From Peribacillus asahii (lineage in GTDB: Bacteria; Bacillota; Bacilli; Bacillales; DSM-1321): a DNA stretch of 64,000 bases. The translations under genes and the position numbers were made by a program. Below the pieces are notes generated by a model. That model was not told the origin of the DNA and ran no database searches. It was given only the letters and a program-made list of their open reading frames with translations. The stretch spans positions 2,962,001 through 3,026,000 of the forward strand of contig NZ_CP026095.1 of NCBI RefSeq assembly GCF_004006295.1, written 5' to 3'. How positions within the stretch are numbered: position 1 is the first letter of the stretch; every line of letters starts with the position of its first letter. Below are positions 17,151 to 27,803 of the stretch, piece by piece.

Positions 17151-17795
17151 TTACTGAGGAATTACATAAAATAATACAGCAAAAAAATGAGCGACAGAGC
17201 CCGCTAATACAAAAATATGCCATACCGCATGATGAAAAGGAAAAGCTCGCCATACATAAAATATTGCCCCAAATGAGTACAATAAGCCTCCTGCAACAAG
17301 AAGTTGAATACCTGCTGATGGTAAGGTAGCTGTTAAAGGCTCCCAAGCAATGACAATAAGCCATCCCATAGCAATATACAAAATCGTTGAGATAAAAAGA
17401 AACTTTTTCACAAAAAAGGCTTTAAACACTACACCAACAACAGCTACTCCCCACACGATACCTAGCAATGTCCAGCCAAGTGCCCCTTTAATAACAAGCA
17501 ACATAATCGGCGTATACGTTCCTGCAATAAAGATATAGATAGCAGAGTGGTCAAAGATTTCAAACAAATCTTTTACTTTCCCCTCAGGAAAACTATGGAC
17601 AAGCGTAGAGGAAGCATATAACAGGAGCATTGACACCCCATAAATGGTGGCAGAGGTAACATGCCAAGCCGTCCCTTGCTGTGCAGCGTAAATAATTAAA
17701 AATACTAAAGCTGCGATGCTAAGCAACACACCAATTCCATGTGTGATAGCATTCACAAGCTCTTCTTTTCGGGTAAACACATGAGTATTTGCCAT
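17151..17795 (-). CDS. trhA: Hemolysin III / TrhA-family membrane protein
   Basis: This 214-residue seven-helix membrane protein of the PAQR/hemolysin III family has the conserved AITHGIG near residue 17, SSTLVHSF near 62, FDHSAIYIFIAGTYTPI near 82 and a C-terminal FHHAVWHIFVLAGSVAHF. The conserved Ser, Asp and His residues are metal ligands in PAQR proteins. B. subtilis TrhA (YplQ) is linked to membrane energetics. AGGAGG lies upstream of the ATG. Confidence 0.92.
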   Translation of the reverse strand: MANTHVFTRKEELVNAITHGIGVLLSIAALVFLIIYAAQQGTAWHVTSATIYGVSMLLLYASSTLVHSFPEGKVKDLFEIFDHSAIYIFIAGTYTPIMLLVIKGALGWTLLGIVWGVAVVGVVFKAFFVKKFLFISTILYIAMGWLIVIAWEPLTATLPSAGIQLLVAGGLLYSFGAIFYVWRAFPFHHAVWHIFVLAGSVAHFFAVLFYVIPQ

Positions 17796-17908
17796 AATAC
17801 AAACCCTCCTTCTTTTCCCTATTATACCCTATGCATCCAAAAACTCTACATAAAAAAGACCGTAAACACAACGTCTTAAACTGTGCAAACGGTTCTTCTC
17901 TTCTCCAT

Positions 17909-18424
17909 TTAAATTGCAAAATGATGATCCCCAATCACTTTTACAACATCCAGTGTATTCATCCATTCAACATCTGAAATACTTGGGTTCCAAAAGTAAA
18001 GAGCATCCGTTAATTCATCATGATTCTCCAAAGCGTCATCCACGGCTTGAACAGCTTCCTTACTTGGCTTTTGGTTGATATGGCCATTCGCCACTGGTTG
18101 AAACTGATTCTTTTGATAAATTACGTCATGAACCGTATCTGGAAAATCCTCATGCTCTACACGATTTAACACAACCGTGGCAACGGCAACTTTTCCTTGA
18201 TATGGTTCACCCTTTGCTTCTGCGTGAACAAGTCTTGCTAATAATTCTTTCTCTTCTTTCTTTATTGGTTCGGAGAACTGATTGCTCTCATTTTTATTGG
18301 ATTGTATATGAGGTTTTTTTTCTATAGCGGATATTGTATTCGACGGCATTTCGCGTGGAGTGAAAAGACTTAAAACAACAATAATAGCTGTCACAATAAA
18401 TGACATTATATACGTGTATTTCAT
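17909..18424 (-). CDS. SleB/CwlJ-domain cell wall hydrolase
   Basis: This 171-residue protein has an N-terminal membrane anchor (residues 4-22), a ~35-residue linker and a Hydrolase_2 (SleB/CwlJ) domain starting at LLARLVHAEAKGEPYQGKVA, including VATVVLNRVEHEDFP and ending YFWNPSISDVEWM. The Glu in HAEAKGEPY is the catalytic residue in SleB-type lytic enzymes. It lacks a peptidoglycan-binding domain, like YkvT. Likely a peptidoglycan hydrolase involved in spore cortex or vegetative wall turnover; which one cannot be told from sequence alone. Confidence 0.82.
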   Translation of the reverse strand: MKYTYIMSFIVTAIIVVLSLFTPREMPSNTISAIEKKPHIQSNKNESNQFSEPIKKEEKELLARLVHAEAKGEPYQGKVAVATVVLNRVEHEDFPDTVHDVIYQKNQFQPVANGHINQKPSKEAVQAVDDALENHDELTDALYFWNPSISDVEWMNTLDVVKVIGDHHFAI

Positions 18425-18571
18425 TGTATCCCTCCTCGTTTAGCTCCTTAATTAGAATAACAAACTTAAAGAGAGAATTCAGGGCTAAAATATTACCAAG
18501 GAAAACAAGGAATTATTATACAAAAAGCTATTTGCAACCGTGTTTTTCTTCAAATTTTTATAGAAGATAAA

Positions 18572-20425
18572 ATCGAGTAGAGGGAAATTAATTTAACTAT
18601 TTTCGCCCCTCTCACACCACCGTACGTACGGTTCCGTATACGGCGGTTCAATTTATATTACAGTGTGTACTTTTAGATAATGTTCTAAAGCAGAGGGAAG
18701 CCCCCTCTGCTTTAGTCTTTTGTTTGAGATTGCTCTTTGAACAACTTTTGATAGTCCGATGTACCGATAACCTTTTCGACAGAAAGTTAATCCTTTCGCC
18801 TCTTCCTCTGGAATCCCTAATTGGACAAGCGATTTGATTTGTTTCTTCGCTACCTTCCATTGCTTCCAGATGATCACTCTAATTCTGGAGCGAAGCTTCT
18901 TATCTATCTCAGTCATCGCTTTTTTCATATTCGAGATTCTAAAGTAATTAACCCACCCAAGTATGACTTGTTTTAGTTTTAGAATTCGGTAGTCCAGCGG
19001 AACACTCCAATTTCGCTTTGTTAATTTTCGAAGCTTCCTTTGAAGTTTTTGTATGGATGTGAGATGGGGTTTTACTTGATATTTCTCATTCTTAAAATCG
19101 TAATAAAATCCAAATCCTAAGAATTTCAAATCTTTTGGACGGGAGATTTTACTCTTTTCTACATTGACTATCAACCCTAATTTCTTTTCTATAAATCCCA
19201 CGATTGATTCCATCACTCTATTGGCCGCTTTCTCACTTTTCACAAAGATGAGAGCGTCATCTGCGTATCTTACGAATCGAAGTCCTCTATTCTCAAGTTC
19301 CTTATCGAGTTCATTTAACATAATATTGCTCAATAACGGACTGAGGTTTCCTCCTTGCGGAGTTCCAATTGGTGTTTCTTCATATTTTCCATTCACCATA
19401 ACTCCACCGACTAAGTATTTCCTTATTAGAGAAATGACATCTCCATCATCAATTGTATTAGATATGATTCGCATGAGCTTATCGTGGTGGACTGTATCGA
19501 AGAATCTTTCCAGGTCAATGTCCACAACCCAGTCATGTCCATCGTTCAGAAATTCCAAACTTTTTATAATAGCCATCTCACAACTTCTTTTCGGTCTAAA
19601 GCCGTAACTGAATTCACTGAATTGCTTTTCAAATATCGGACTGAGTACTTGATGAATGGCTTGTTGAACGACCCTATCCACTACTGTTGGTATTCCCAAT
19701 TTGCGCATCTTTCCATTTTCTTTTGGGATCTCCACTCGTAAGGCAGCTTGTGGTTGGTATTTTCTTGTTCTGATGCGCTGGCGCAGTTCATCCTTGTTCT
19801 CTTTCAGATATTGCTTTAGTTCATCAACTGTTACTCCATCGACACCACTTGCACCCTTATTTTTATAAACACGCAAGTAAGCTTCATTCATGTTTTGATT
19901 ACTTAGAATCTGTTCTAAAAGTTCCACACTCGTTTCTCCTTCCTTCTCACGTAGTAAGTGATAGCCCCATTTTGGTTATTCTTTGAGATACGCTCATACT
20001 TTCACCATTAACACATTCGGAGTACGTCACTTACGCATTCGTGGCGTTGAAACACTATAAATTGTTCAGCCCTTCATGAATGGTTTCATTACTATGGCTT
20101 CTGCTGACTTCTTGCGGCTAACCTTTTTCGACTGTACTCCTGTACATCCGCAAGACCTCCCAGGGTAAGACAACTATCTTTCCTCTTTTACTCGCCTGAT
20201 TTACTCTACAAAGTTACGCACACCTTTTGGACTTTGACTTGCTTTGGAGTCTCATCCCTTTATAGAGCCTTAGTATCAGATTTCTGTTCGTCGAGCCAAG
20301 ATTTTATTCCACGCTTCCTCCAGCCCTTACCTCACGATAAGTACCTTGCGCTTCCTTAGTGGTTGGTCGATGTGTACCCCCACAGTGGACTTTCACCACC
20401 TAGATAGTTGCCATGCCTGGCACAC
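18572..20425 (-). mobile_element. Group II intron, class C (bacterial IIC)
   Basis: The intron RNA starts on the minus strand at GTGTGCCAGGCATGG (20425) with the usual CTATCTAGGTGGTGAAAGTCC soon after. It ends at CTACTCGAT (18572). Domain V is visible at about 18607-18648 with paired ACCGCCGTA/TACGGTGGT, a CGC triad and a GAAC tip; domain VI follows. It encodes a maturase without an endonuclease domain. The 5' exon ends in the stem and T tract of the fruA terminator and the 3' exon resumes with TTTATC, exactly the insertion preference of IIC introns. Confidence 0.88.
18653..19927 (-). CDS. ltrA: Group II intron reverse transcriptase/maturase
   Basis: This 424-residue intron-encoded protein begins with RT0 (AYLRVYKNKGASGVDGVTVD) and proceeds through GIPTVVDRVVQQAI, FRPKRSCEMAI, the catalytic YADD in LRFVRYADDALIF (~residue 222) and maturase domain X (WVNYFRISNMKKAM). 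There is no HNH endonuclease region, consistent with class C introns that reverse-transcribe into structured DNA after terminators. The frame is intact, so the intron may be mobile. Confidence 0.95.
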   Translation of the reverse strand: MELLEQILSNQNMNEAYLRVYKNKGASGVDGVTVDELKQYLKENKDELRQRIRTRKYQPQAALRVEIPKENGKMRKLGIPTVVDRVVQQAIHQVLSPIFEKQFSEFSYGFRPKRSCEMAIIKSLEFLNDGHDWVVDIDLERFFDTVHHDKLMRIISNTIDDGDVISLIRKYLVGGVMVNGKYEETPIGTPQGGNLSPLLSNIMLNELDKELENRGLRFVRYADDALIFVKSEKAANRVMESIVGFIEKKLGLIVNVEKSKISRPKDLKFLGFGFYYDFKNEKYQVKPHLTSIQKLQRKLRKLTKRNWSVPLDYRILKLKQVILGWVNYFRISNMKKAMTEIDKKLRSRIRVIIWKQWKVAKKQIKSLVQLGIPEEEAKGLTFCRKGYRYIGLSKVVQRAISNKRLKQRGLPSALEHYLKVHTVI

Positions 20426-20431
20426 AAAGAA

Positions 20432-20457
20432 AAGGAGCTATCATAAAGTAGCTCCTT
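20432..20457 (-). terminator. fruA terminator, T tract split by the intron
   Basis: AAGGAGCTA and TAGCTCCTT form a 9-bp stem eight bases after the fruA stop. On the minus strand the stem is followed by TTCTTT and then the intron start; the rest of the T-rich tail (TTTATC) lies beyond the intron at 18571 and below. Confidence 0.85.
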
Positions 20458-20464
20458 GCATCAT

Positions 20465-22285
20465 CTATAATTGTTTTTTCCATATACCTAATAGCAATGC
20501 TGTAATGAACGAACCAATCAATATACTGATTAAATACAGTAATGGATGATTCACAAGAGGAATAACAAATACTCCGCCATGCGGAGCAGGCAATGTAATT
20601 TCAAATAGCATGGTTAGTGCACCTGCTATAGCCGCTCCAATGGTACAGCTCCCAATAACACGTATTGGATCTGCTGCTCCGTAAGGAATCGCTCCTTCTG
20701 TTATAAAAGAAGCACCTAAAAGATAATTGGTCATACCCGATTTTCTTTCTGTTTCCGTGAATTTATTTTTAAAGAGAGTTGTCGCCATAGCAATTCCAAG
20801 TGGAGGGACCATCCCTCCCGCCATAATCGCCGCCTGTGGTCCAAAGCTGTGCGCTTCGATTGCGGCCAGCCCAAAGGTAAATGCCGCCTTATTGAGCGGA
20901 CCCCCTAAATCAATCGCCATCATCGCTCCAAGAATCATACCGAGCATGATTGCATTGGTCCCAGAAAGCCCTTTCAACCAAACAGTTAACGCCTCATTGA
21001 TTGCTGTTACTGGCTCGTTTACAATAAAAATCATAAATAGACCAGTAATTAAGACCCCAAATACCGGATAGAGCAAAGTAGGTTTAATTCCTTGTAGTGA
21101 AAAAGGTAAAAAAACAAAGCATTTCTTCAACAAGAGAACAATGTAGCCTGCTAGAAAACCAGCTACAAGTCCACCGAGAAAACCCGCTCCTTCATTAGCT
21201 GCAAGTAAGCCTCCAACCATTCCAGGAGCAAATCCGGGTCGATCGGCAATACTGCTAGCAATGAACCCCGCAAGTACGGGAACAAGTAAGAAAAAGGCTC
21301 CTGTACTTCCACCAATATCATTTAAAGCCTTTGCAAATGGGTGATAATTTGGATCATCAGGATTCACGCCAAACATAAACGACAAAGCAAGTAACACTCC
21401 ACCGCCAACAACAAATGGCAGCATATTACTAACACCATTCATTAAATGCTTATAAATAAAGAATCCTTTCGTCGCAAATTTAATCTCTTCATGACCTTGA
21501 TAAATCGGAACTTCTTCTAATACCGCACGATTCAGCAGTTCTTCTGGATGTCGGATTCCTTCTGCAACAGGCACAACAATTACTCTTTTTCCACGAAAAC
21601 GATTCATATCTATGTGTTTATCAGCAGCGATAATAATCGTCGCTGCATCTGCTATTTCTGCAGCTGTTAAGGCATTTTTAACACCTGTTGAGCCGTTCGT
21701 TTCAACTTTAAAATCAATGCCCAGCTCTTCTGCTTTCTTCTTTAAAGCATCAGCAGCCATATATGTATGAGCAATGCCTGTTGGACAAGAGGTTACAGCG
21801 AGAATCTTCTTCGCTGATGCCTTCTTTGCTTCGTATTCTTTTGCCCGAAACAAAGTTAAGACCTCTTCCTTCGTTTTTGCATTCATTAATTGTGTCCGAA
21901 ATTGTTCATCTAATAAAAAAGTCGTTAAGGTAGAAAGTGTGTCGAGATAATCCATCTCTCCCTGTTCATTAACCGCAATTAGAAAAAACAAATGAACAGG
22001 CTTTCCATCAAGCGACTGAAAATCAACACCTCGTTCGGATTTACCAAAGCAAATCGCCGGCTGTTTCACAGCTTCTGATTTAGCATGTGGAAAAGCCATT
22101 CCATCCCCAATTCCTGTAGTCACTTGTTCTTCACGCTCTAAAAGTGCTGCAATAAACTGTTCAACATCTATTACTCGATCTACAGCTCCTAATTGGTTCG
22201 CTAACTCATCTATAACAGCTCGTTTCGATGTAGCCTGTAGATCCATAATAATTGTATCTGCTTTAATTAAATCTGTTATATTCAT
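20465..22285 (-). CDS. fruA: PTS fructose-type permease, EIIABC
   Basis: This 606-residue sugar phosphotransferase protein has three fused domains. EIIA spans residues ~1-145 (phospho-His in MAFPHAKSE), EIIB ~160-260 (phospho-Cys in AVTSCPTGIAHTYMAADALK), and EIIC ~285-606 has about eight to ten membrane segments. Sequence and fusion order fit the fructose family; mannose or other specificity cannot be excluded. The usual partners fruR and fruK are absent next to it; downstream is the group II intron and upstream (22286-22503) a short gap with a degenerate palindromic-repeat relic. No operator was identified. Confidence 0.9.
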   Translation of the reverse strand: MNITDLIKADTIIMDLQATSKRAVIDELANQLGAVDRVIDVEQFIAALLEREEQVTTGIGDGMAFPHAKSEAVKQPAICFGKSERGVDFQSLDGKPVHLFFLIAVNEQGEMDYLDTLSTLTTFLLDEQFRTQLMNAKTKEEVLTLFRAKEYEAKKASAKKILAVTSCPTGIAHTYMAADALKKKAEELGIDFKVETNGSTGVKNALTAAEIADAATIIIAADKHIDMNRFRGKRVIVVPVAEGIRHPEELLNRAVLEEVPIYQGHEEIKFATKGFFIYKHLMNGVSNMLPFVVGGGVLLALSFMFGVNPDDPNYHPFAKALNDIGGSTGAFFLLVPVLAGFIASSIADRPGFAPGMVGGLLAANEGAGFLGGLVAGFLAGYIVLLLKKCFVFLPFSLQGIKPTLLYPVFGVLITGLFMIFIVNEPVTAINEALTVWLKGLSGTNAIMLGMILGAMMAIDLGGPLNKAAFTFGLAAIEAHSFGPQAAIMAGGMVPPLGIAMATTLFKNKFTETERKSGMTNYLLGASFITEGAIPYGAADPIRVIGSCTIGAAIAGALTMLFEITLPAPHGGVFVIPLVNHPLLYLISILIGSFITALLLGIWKKQL

Positions 22286-22385
22286 TCCGTTTTACTACAT
22301 CCTTCCTCGCATCCTCCCTTTTTATCATATCAGAATACGCATAACCAATCTAATATCATAGCAATTAAATTTTTACAGTTTTGTG

Positions 22386-22409
22386 TATAAAGTGAAACTT
22401 CCATCAGTG
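22386..22409. repeat. Half copy of a Bacillus palindromic intergenic repeat
   Basis: TATAAAGTGAAACTTCCATCAGTG here matches 22 of 24 bases with the sequence at 42177-42200. A third partial copy with the opposite half is at 58052-58077. The complete element appears to be GTGAAACTT-N-ATCAGTGGGG, a loop, then CCCCACTGAT. Here the GC stem has decayed. Confidence 0.6.
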
Positions 22410-22458
22410 AAAATCTTACTGCCCTATTAAGTGTGGAGTAAAAAAATTTATTAAGACG

Positions 22459-22490
22459 AAAAACCCTCTGTCAAATGACAGAGGGTTTTT
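22459..22490 (-). terminator. odhAB terminator
   Basis: On the minus strand AAAAACCCTCTGTCA pairs with TGACAGAGGGTTTTT, 14 bases after the odhB stop. Confidence 0.93.
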
Positions 22491-22503
22491 CCAAATCATT
22501 TAA

Positions 22504-23769
22504 TCACCCTTGAAGAAGAAGTTGTTCTGGATCTTCAAGCATATTTTTAACGGCTACAAGGAAGCCAACAGCTTCTTTACCGTCAACAATACGGTGATCA
22601 TAAGATAATGCAAGATACATCATTGGTCTGTTTTCGATTTTATCTCCAACAGCGATTGGGCGTGTTTTGATTGTATGCATACCAAGGATACCAACTTGAG
22701 GTGCATTCAAGATTGGTGTTGATAATAGAGAACCAAATGTTCCGCCATTTGTGATTGTAAATGTACCGCCAGATAGATCAGAAAGACCTAATTTGTTGTT
22801 GCGTGCTTTAACAGCTAAGTCAGAGATATCTTTTTCGATTTCAGCAAAGCTTTTACGGTCTGCATCGCGAACAACTGGTACAACAAGACCTTCCTCTGTA
22901 GATACGGCTACACCGATATCGTAGAAGTTCTTTTTCAAGATGTGGTCGCCTTGAATTTCAGCATTCAATAATGGGTACTGTTTCAATGCACCGATTACTG
23001 CTTTTGTGAAGAATGACATGAAACCAAGTTTAACATCATGATTTTTTACAAACGCATCTTTATGGCGGTTACGTAATTCCATAACTGCACTTAAGTCTAC
23101 TTCATTGAAAGTAGTTAACATCGCTGCTTCAGCTTGTACTTGTACTAAACGTTTCGCAATTGTTTGACGACGACGAGTCATTTTAATAACTTCTACACGA
23201 TCGTCATTTACCTCTGGTGCTGCAGCTTTTTTAGCTGGTGCTGGTGCTGCCGCAGGCGCTGCTTGAACTGGTGCATTATTAGCTGATTCTACGTCTTGAA
23301 CACGTACGCGTCCTAGTGGATCAACAGCTTGTACAGCGTTTAAATCAATTCCTTTTTCACGAGCTAATTTTCTAGCTGCTGGAGAAGCGATTACACCTTG
23401 TCCTGGTACTGCGTCTTCTTTTGGTGCACCTTGAGCTTGTGCTGGTGCTGCTTCTTGAGCTGGCGCTGCTGGCGCTTCAGCAACTGGTGCTGGTGCTGCT
23501 TCTTGAGCTGGCGCTGCTGGTGCTGCCGCTGCACCACTTTCATCAACTGTTGCAACTGCTTGACCAACTAGAACTGTATCGCCTTCTTCAGCTAACTGCT
23601 CTGTAAGTGTACCAGCGTAATCTGAAATAATTTCAACGTTTACTTTATCCGTTTCAAGTTCAAGGATATAATCTCCTTTTTCTACACGATCACCAGGTTG
23701 TTTTAACCATTGTGCAATCGAACCTTCCGTAATGGATTCTGCTAATTCAGGTACTTTTACTTCAGCCAT
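22504..23769 (-). CDS. odhB: Dihydrolipoamide succinyltransferase (E2 of 2-oxoglutarate dehydrogenase)
   Basis: This 421-residue protein has an N-terminal lipoyl domain with the lipoylated Lys in [12 protein letters not shown] (~residue 42), an Ala/Pro/Gln-rich flexible linker with repeats (~80-125), a peripheral-subunit binding domain ([18 protein letters not shown]) and a C-terminal acyltransferase domain with the catalytic [11 protein letters not shown] near the end. It transfers succinyl groups to CoA in the citric acid cycle. It follows odhA by one base and is terminated at 22459-22490. Confidence 0.97.
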   Translation of the reverse strand: MAEVKVPELAESITEGSIAQWLKQPGDRVEKGDYILELETDKVNVEIISDYAGTLTEQLAEEGDTVLVGQAVATVDESGAAAAPAAPAQEAAPAPVAEAPAAPAQEAAPAQAQGAPKEDAVPGQGVIASPAARKLAREKGIDLNAVQAVDPLGRVRVQDVESANNAPVQAAPAAAPAPAKKAAAPEVNDDRVEVIKMTRRRQTIAKRLVQVQAEAAMLTTFNEVDLSAVMELRNRHKDAFVKNHDVKLGFMSFFTKAVIGALKQYPLLNAEIQGDHILKKNFYDIGVAVSTEEGLVVPVVRDADRKSFAEIEKDISDLAVKARNNKLGLSDLSGGTFTITNGGTFGSLLSTPILNAPQVGILGMHTIKTRPIAVGDKIENRPMMYLALSYDHRIVDGKEAVGFLVAVKNMLEDPEQLLLQG

Positions 23770-23770
23770 C

Positions 23771-26623
23771 TTATTTTTCCCCCTCTAGATTGCGCGTAAG
23801 TGCTTGAGCGATAATACGATTTTGTTCTTGTTTATGAACAAGTGCATCTCCCTCGGATGGACTAGATCTGCGTTTTCTTCCGATATAAGATACAGTAAGA
23901 CCATTCGGTGCTGCTGCGTTAAGTCTAGGCTCAACAAACGTCCATGCGCCCATATTTTTAGGCTCTTCTTGAACCCATACGATTTCTTTAAGTTTAGAAT
24001 ATTTTTTCAGTGCTTCTTGAATGCCTTCGAATGGGAATGGATAAATTTCCTCTAGGCTAATAATTTGTAACCAGTCTGTATCTTCTTGAGTAGCCGCTTT
24101 ATCACGTAGCTCAACAGCTAATTTACCAGAAGCAAATACGATACGCTCTACTGATTTTGGATTTTGACCTAATGTTTTTGTTTCAACGAATGTTTGGAAT
24201 TCGTCATAGCTAAATTCCGCTGGTGCAGAAGCCATCACTTGATTACGTAACATACTCTTAGGAGCCATAATAACAAGTGGACGTACTTCTTCTTTTTCCA
24301 AAGTCTTAGCTTGTCTTCTAAGAATATGGAAATATTGCGCTGCAGAGCTTAAGTTTGCTACTGTCCAGTTATTTTCAGCAGCTAATTGTAAGAAACGCTC
24401 TAGACGAGCACTTGAATGCTCTGGACCTTGTCCTTCATACCCGTGTGGTAATAGCATAACAAGACCTGATTTTTGACCCCATTTCGCACGACCTGCTGCG
24501 ATGAATTGATCAAAAATAACTTGAGCAGTATTCGCGAAATCACCGAATTGGCCTTCCCATAATACTAGTGTTTCCGGTGCAAATACATTGTAACCATATT
24601 CAAAAGCAAGAACTGCTGTTTCCGTAAGCGGACTGTTATGAACCGCAAATGATGCATTAACAGACTCGATTGTATGAAGTGGTGAATATGTTTGACCAGT
24701 AACGCTATCATGAAGAACAATATTACGTTGTGCGAACGTACCACGCTCTGAATCTTGTCCAGTTAGACGAATTGGCGTACCGTCTTTTAAGATAGATGCA
24801 AAAGCTAATGTTTCGGCATGTGCCCAGTCGATTTTTCCATTTTCACCAAATGAGTCTAGACGACGTTGTAGAATTTTTCCTAATTTTTTATTAGGTGTAA
24901 ATCCTTCTGGCCATGCAACAAGCTGCTCATTAATTTCTACAAGCTCTTCTGTTGAAACAGCAGTTGAAATTTTAGGCAGACCATTAGCAATTGTTGCTGG
25001 TGGATCTAATTCAAATTTTTCTTCTGGTTTGTTTCCAGATACTTTGTTGTATGCTTCTAAAAGCTTAGCATCTACTTGTTCTGCTAATGCTTTTGCTTCT
25101 TGTTCTGTGATTTCTCCCGCTTCAATCAGTTGTTTTGCATAAAGTTCTTTTTGTGTTGGATGTTTATGAACTAATGCATATGTTTGCGGTTGAGTTACTA
25201 ACGGCTCATCCATTTCGTTATGACCGAAACGACGGTAACCAATTAGGTCGATTAAGAAATCTTTTTTGTATTTTTCACGATATAGGACAGCAAGATGCAC
25301 AGCAGCTAAGCAAGCTTCTGGATCGTCTGCATTTACATGTACAACCGGTACTTCAAATCCTTTAGCCATGTCGCTTGCATATCTTGTAGAGCGTGAATCT
25401 TCACTTTCCGTTGTAAAACCGATTCGGTTGTTGGCGATAATATGAATCGTCCCACCAACTTGATATCCTTTTAGTCCGCTTAAGTTTAATGTTTCCGGTA
25501 CAATACCTTCCCCTGGGAAGGCTGCATCCCCATGAATTAACACAGCAAGAGACTTCGAAACATCTTGTTGTGGGTACCCTTTTTGCGTACGGTCTTCTTG
25601 AGCTGCACGAGAGTATCCTTCTACAACTGGTCCAACAACTTCCAAGTGACTTGGGTTGTTTGCAAGTGTAAGTCTTACTTTTTTCGTACTTTCTTTTGTA
25701 ACTTGACGATCTAAACCTAAATGGTATTTCACGTCCCCTGTCCAACCAAATGTTACACCGATTGATCCTTCTGAAGGAACTAAATCTTTATTAGGTGAAT
25801 GTTGGAACTCAGAGAAAATCATTTCATAAGGTTTATCTAGTACATGAGCAAGTACATTTAAACGACCACGGTGAGCCATCGCAATATTTACATTCGATGT
25901 ACCATGTTGTACTGTTTCAGAAATCATTTCATCTAACATTGGAACTAATGGGTCTACCCCTTCGATAGAGAAACGTTTTTGACCAACAAATGTACGGTGA
26001 AGGAATTTCTCAAAGCCTTCTACTTCACTCAAACGTTTAAGCAATGCTGCTTTTTTCTCTTTTGTCAAAGTTGGGAACATTTGACGTGATTCAACCATTT
26101 CGTTCAACCATTCATGTTCTTCTACATCACTGACATGATGGAATTCAAAAGCGATTGTTTGCGTATACAATTGTTTCAAATATTCAACGGCTTCATATCC
26201 ATCTTTCACGCTTGCAGGCGCTTGTGGACAGATTAAATCAGCCGGAATTTTTCTTAAGTCGGCTTCTGTTAAACCAAATTTTTTAAATTCAATTTGCTCT
26301 GTATTCAGAGGCATATCTTTTAGCGGGTAAATATTCGCTGCAAGGTGTCCATATGTACGAATATTCTCCGCTAATTTGACAGCTGACATAATTTTCTTCA
26401 TTGGAAGAACTTCTCCAGCTGATTGTACTGTTGAATTTGCAAGTGCAGCTCCTACTGTAGCGTCAAGTGAAGGAGGACCTGCGATTTCGAAAAAGTTTTT
26501 CAGTTCAGGATCAACTTCTTCCGGGTTTGTTTGGAATAAGTCATATTGTCCTATTACATACCCAAGGTTTGGACCTGAAAAAGCTTTCCATGAGTCGTAT
26601 GCCTTAGCATCCTTGATGGTCAT
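23771..26623 (-). CDS. odhA: 2-Oxoglutarate dehydrogenase E1 component
   Basis: This ~950-residue thiamine-diphosphate enzyme decarboxylates 2-oxoglutarate and passes succinyl to OdhB. Typical segments include [19 protein letters not shown], the ThDP region [19 protein letters not shown] and [18 protein letters not shown] near the end. I chose ATG at 26623 ([12 protein letters not shown]) because GGGGG lies eight bases upstream. An in-frame ATG 57 bases earlier also has a GGGG and would add 19 residues. The upstream region (26624-26972) is AT-rich and contains a possible CcpA site at 26757-26770 but no gene. Confidence 0.96.
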   Translation of the reverse strand: MTIKDAKAYDSWKAFSGPNLGYVIGQYDLFQTNPEEVDPELKNFFEIAGPPSLDATVGAALANSTVQSAGEVLPMKKIMSAVKLAENIRTYGHLAANIYPLKDMPLNTEQIEFKKFGLTEADLRKIPADLICPQAPASVKDGYEAVEYLKQLYTQTIAFEFHHVSDVEEHEWLNEMVESRQMFPTLTKEKKAALLKRLSEVEGFEKFLHRTFVGQKRFSIEGVDPLVPMLDEMISETVQHGTSNVNIAMAHRGRLNVLAHVLDKPYEMIFSEFQHSPNKDLVPSEGSIGVTFGWTGDVKYHLGLDRQVTKESTKKVRLTLANNPSHLEVVGPVVEGYSRAAQEDRTQKGYPQQDVSKSLAVLIHGDAAFPGEGIVPETLNLSGLKGYQVGGTIHIIANNRIGFTTESEDSRSTRYASDMAKGFEVPVVHVNADDPEACLAAVHLAVLYREKYKKDFLIDLIGYRRFGHNEMDEPLVTQPQTYALVHKHPTQKELYAKQLIEAGEITEQEAKALAEQVDAKLLEAYNKVSGNKPEEKFELDPPATIANGLPKISTAVSTEELVEINEQLVAWPEGFTPNKKLGKILQRRLDSFGENGKIDWAHAETLAFASILKDGTPIRLTGQDSERGTFAQRNIVLHDSVTGQTYSPLHTIESVNASFAVHNSPLTETAVLAFEYGYNVFAPETLVLWEGQFGDFANTAQVIFDQFIAAGRAKWGQKSGLVMLLPHGYEGQGPEHSSARLERFLQLAAENNWTVANLSSAAQYFHILRRQAKTLEKEEVRPLVIMAPKSMLRNQVMASAPAEFSYDEFQTFVETKTLGQNPKSVERIVFASGKLAVELRDKAATQEDTDWLQIISLEEIYPFPFEGIQEALKKYSKLKEIVWVQEEPKNMGAWTFVEPRLNAAAPNGLTVSYIGRKRRSSPSEGDALVHKQEQNRIIAQALTRNLEGEK

Positions 26624-26756
26624 CTCGTAAACCCCCAAATTTCTCTCATAATTTTTTACTATCGTTTTATCCATCCCCAAATTTCTATTTCGTATGACAG
26701 TATAAATAAGTTAAGATTTAAAAGTAATTGTCATAAAACTGTAAAAATTATTAAGG

Positions 26757-26770
26757 ATAAAACGTTTTCA
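26757..26770 (-). promoter_or_regulatory. Possible CcpA (cre) site upstream of odhA
   Basis: The minus strand reads TGAAAACGTTTTAT, matching the cre consensus TGWAANCGNTNWCA at most positions but not the last two. odhAB is under carbon catabolite control in B. subtilis, which makes the site plausible. It lies ~135 bp upstream of the chosen start; I could not define the promoter. Confidence 0.35.
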
Positions 26771-26972
26771 GATGTTATATTAACATGTTTTTGTGGAAAT
26801 ATCCAAAGGTTAAAACGAACAAAAATAACTCTCAAAACCTATAAATCTGCTTAATTCGTCATATTTCGCCTTTAACAAACTTTTTTTCTTATTTACGTTA
26901 TTTTTTCACTTAAAAAGATTTTTCTTTTTTTATATTTAACTCTTAAAATAGCTGTTTTTTCTAGTCATTTTA

Positions 26973-27740
26973 CTAGAATTCGAAAGCCGATAAACTAACA
27001 TTCCCAAATTGAAAACTTCGATGTAACAACGTAGGAGTTCTTTGTTCATCTCCGGTTCCCATTGCAATGATTAGCGGAATCAATTCACTAATGTTCGGCA
27101 CTGCATCAAAAGCAAAAGGAGCCTCTTCTTGAAACTGAAACAGCGCTTTTAAATTCCAATTCATAACGTGCTCCTCTATCCATTCAACAAATCGAATAGC
27201 CCAGCCTTCAACAACATTCATCTCATACTGAATATGATCCAAATTATATACAATTCCACCACTTGCAATAATTAATACATTTTCCTCTTTTAATGCAGCA
27301 AGAGACTTACCAATTTCGTATTGTTTTGCTAAAGATAAGGTTGGATTAATCGATAGCGAAACAACCGGTATATCAGCCTCTGGATACATAATATGTAGCG
27401 GCACCCAACTTCCATAATCTAGCGGTCTATTCTCATCAAATTCTCCAAATATATCTACACGAGATAATAGAGTAAGAACTTGATCAGAGAGCTCGATATT
27501 ACCAGCTGCCGGATAGGTGATTTGTGTCACCTTATCCGGATGGCCAATAAAATCACAACTAATATCATGTTTTTTGACAGCAGAAACAGCCTGATCGCAT
27601 CTATTCCAATGACTAGAAATGATAACAATCGCATCTGGCCTTTCATGTTGAGCGACATATTCTTTTAAAAATTCCGTATATCGATTGTCCTCGATTGTTA
27701 GCCATGGTGTCCCATGGGATAAAAATAGTGAAGGTCTCAT
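26973..27740 (-). CDS. LigB-type extradiol ring-opening dioxygenase
   Basis: This 255-residue class III extradiol dioxygenase family protein resembles YgiD / 4,5-DOPA dioxygenase. Metal-ligand His residues are visible in LFLSHGTPW (~residue 9), ISSHWNRC (~43), DYGSWVPLHIMYP (~115) and near SGGIVYNLDHIQ (~170). The substrate is unknown. It is monocistronic by appearance: AT-rich gaps on both sides and a polysaccharide deacetylase gene upstream on the same strand. Confidence 0.85.
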   Translation of the reverse strand: MRPSLFLSHGTPWLTIEDNRYTEFLKEYVAQHERPDAIVIISSHWNRCDQAVSAVKKHDISCDFIGHPDKVTQITYPAAGNIELSDQVLTLLSRVDIFGEFDENRPLDYGSWVPLHIMYPEADIPVVSLSINPTLSLAKQYEIGKSLAALKEENVLIIASGGIVYNLDHIQYEMNVVEGWAIRFVEWIEEHVMNWNLKALFQFQEEAPFAFDAVPNISELIPLIIAMGTGDEQRTPTLLHRSFQFGNVSLSAFEF

Positions 27741-27803
27741 ACTAACAAACTGTTCCTTTCTAAAAGGTCATTCAATTATTGCTGTTAATTAAAGCGTTTC
27801 CAT

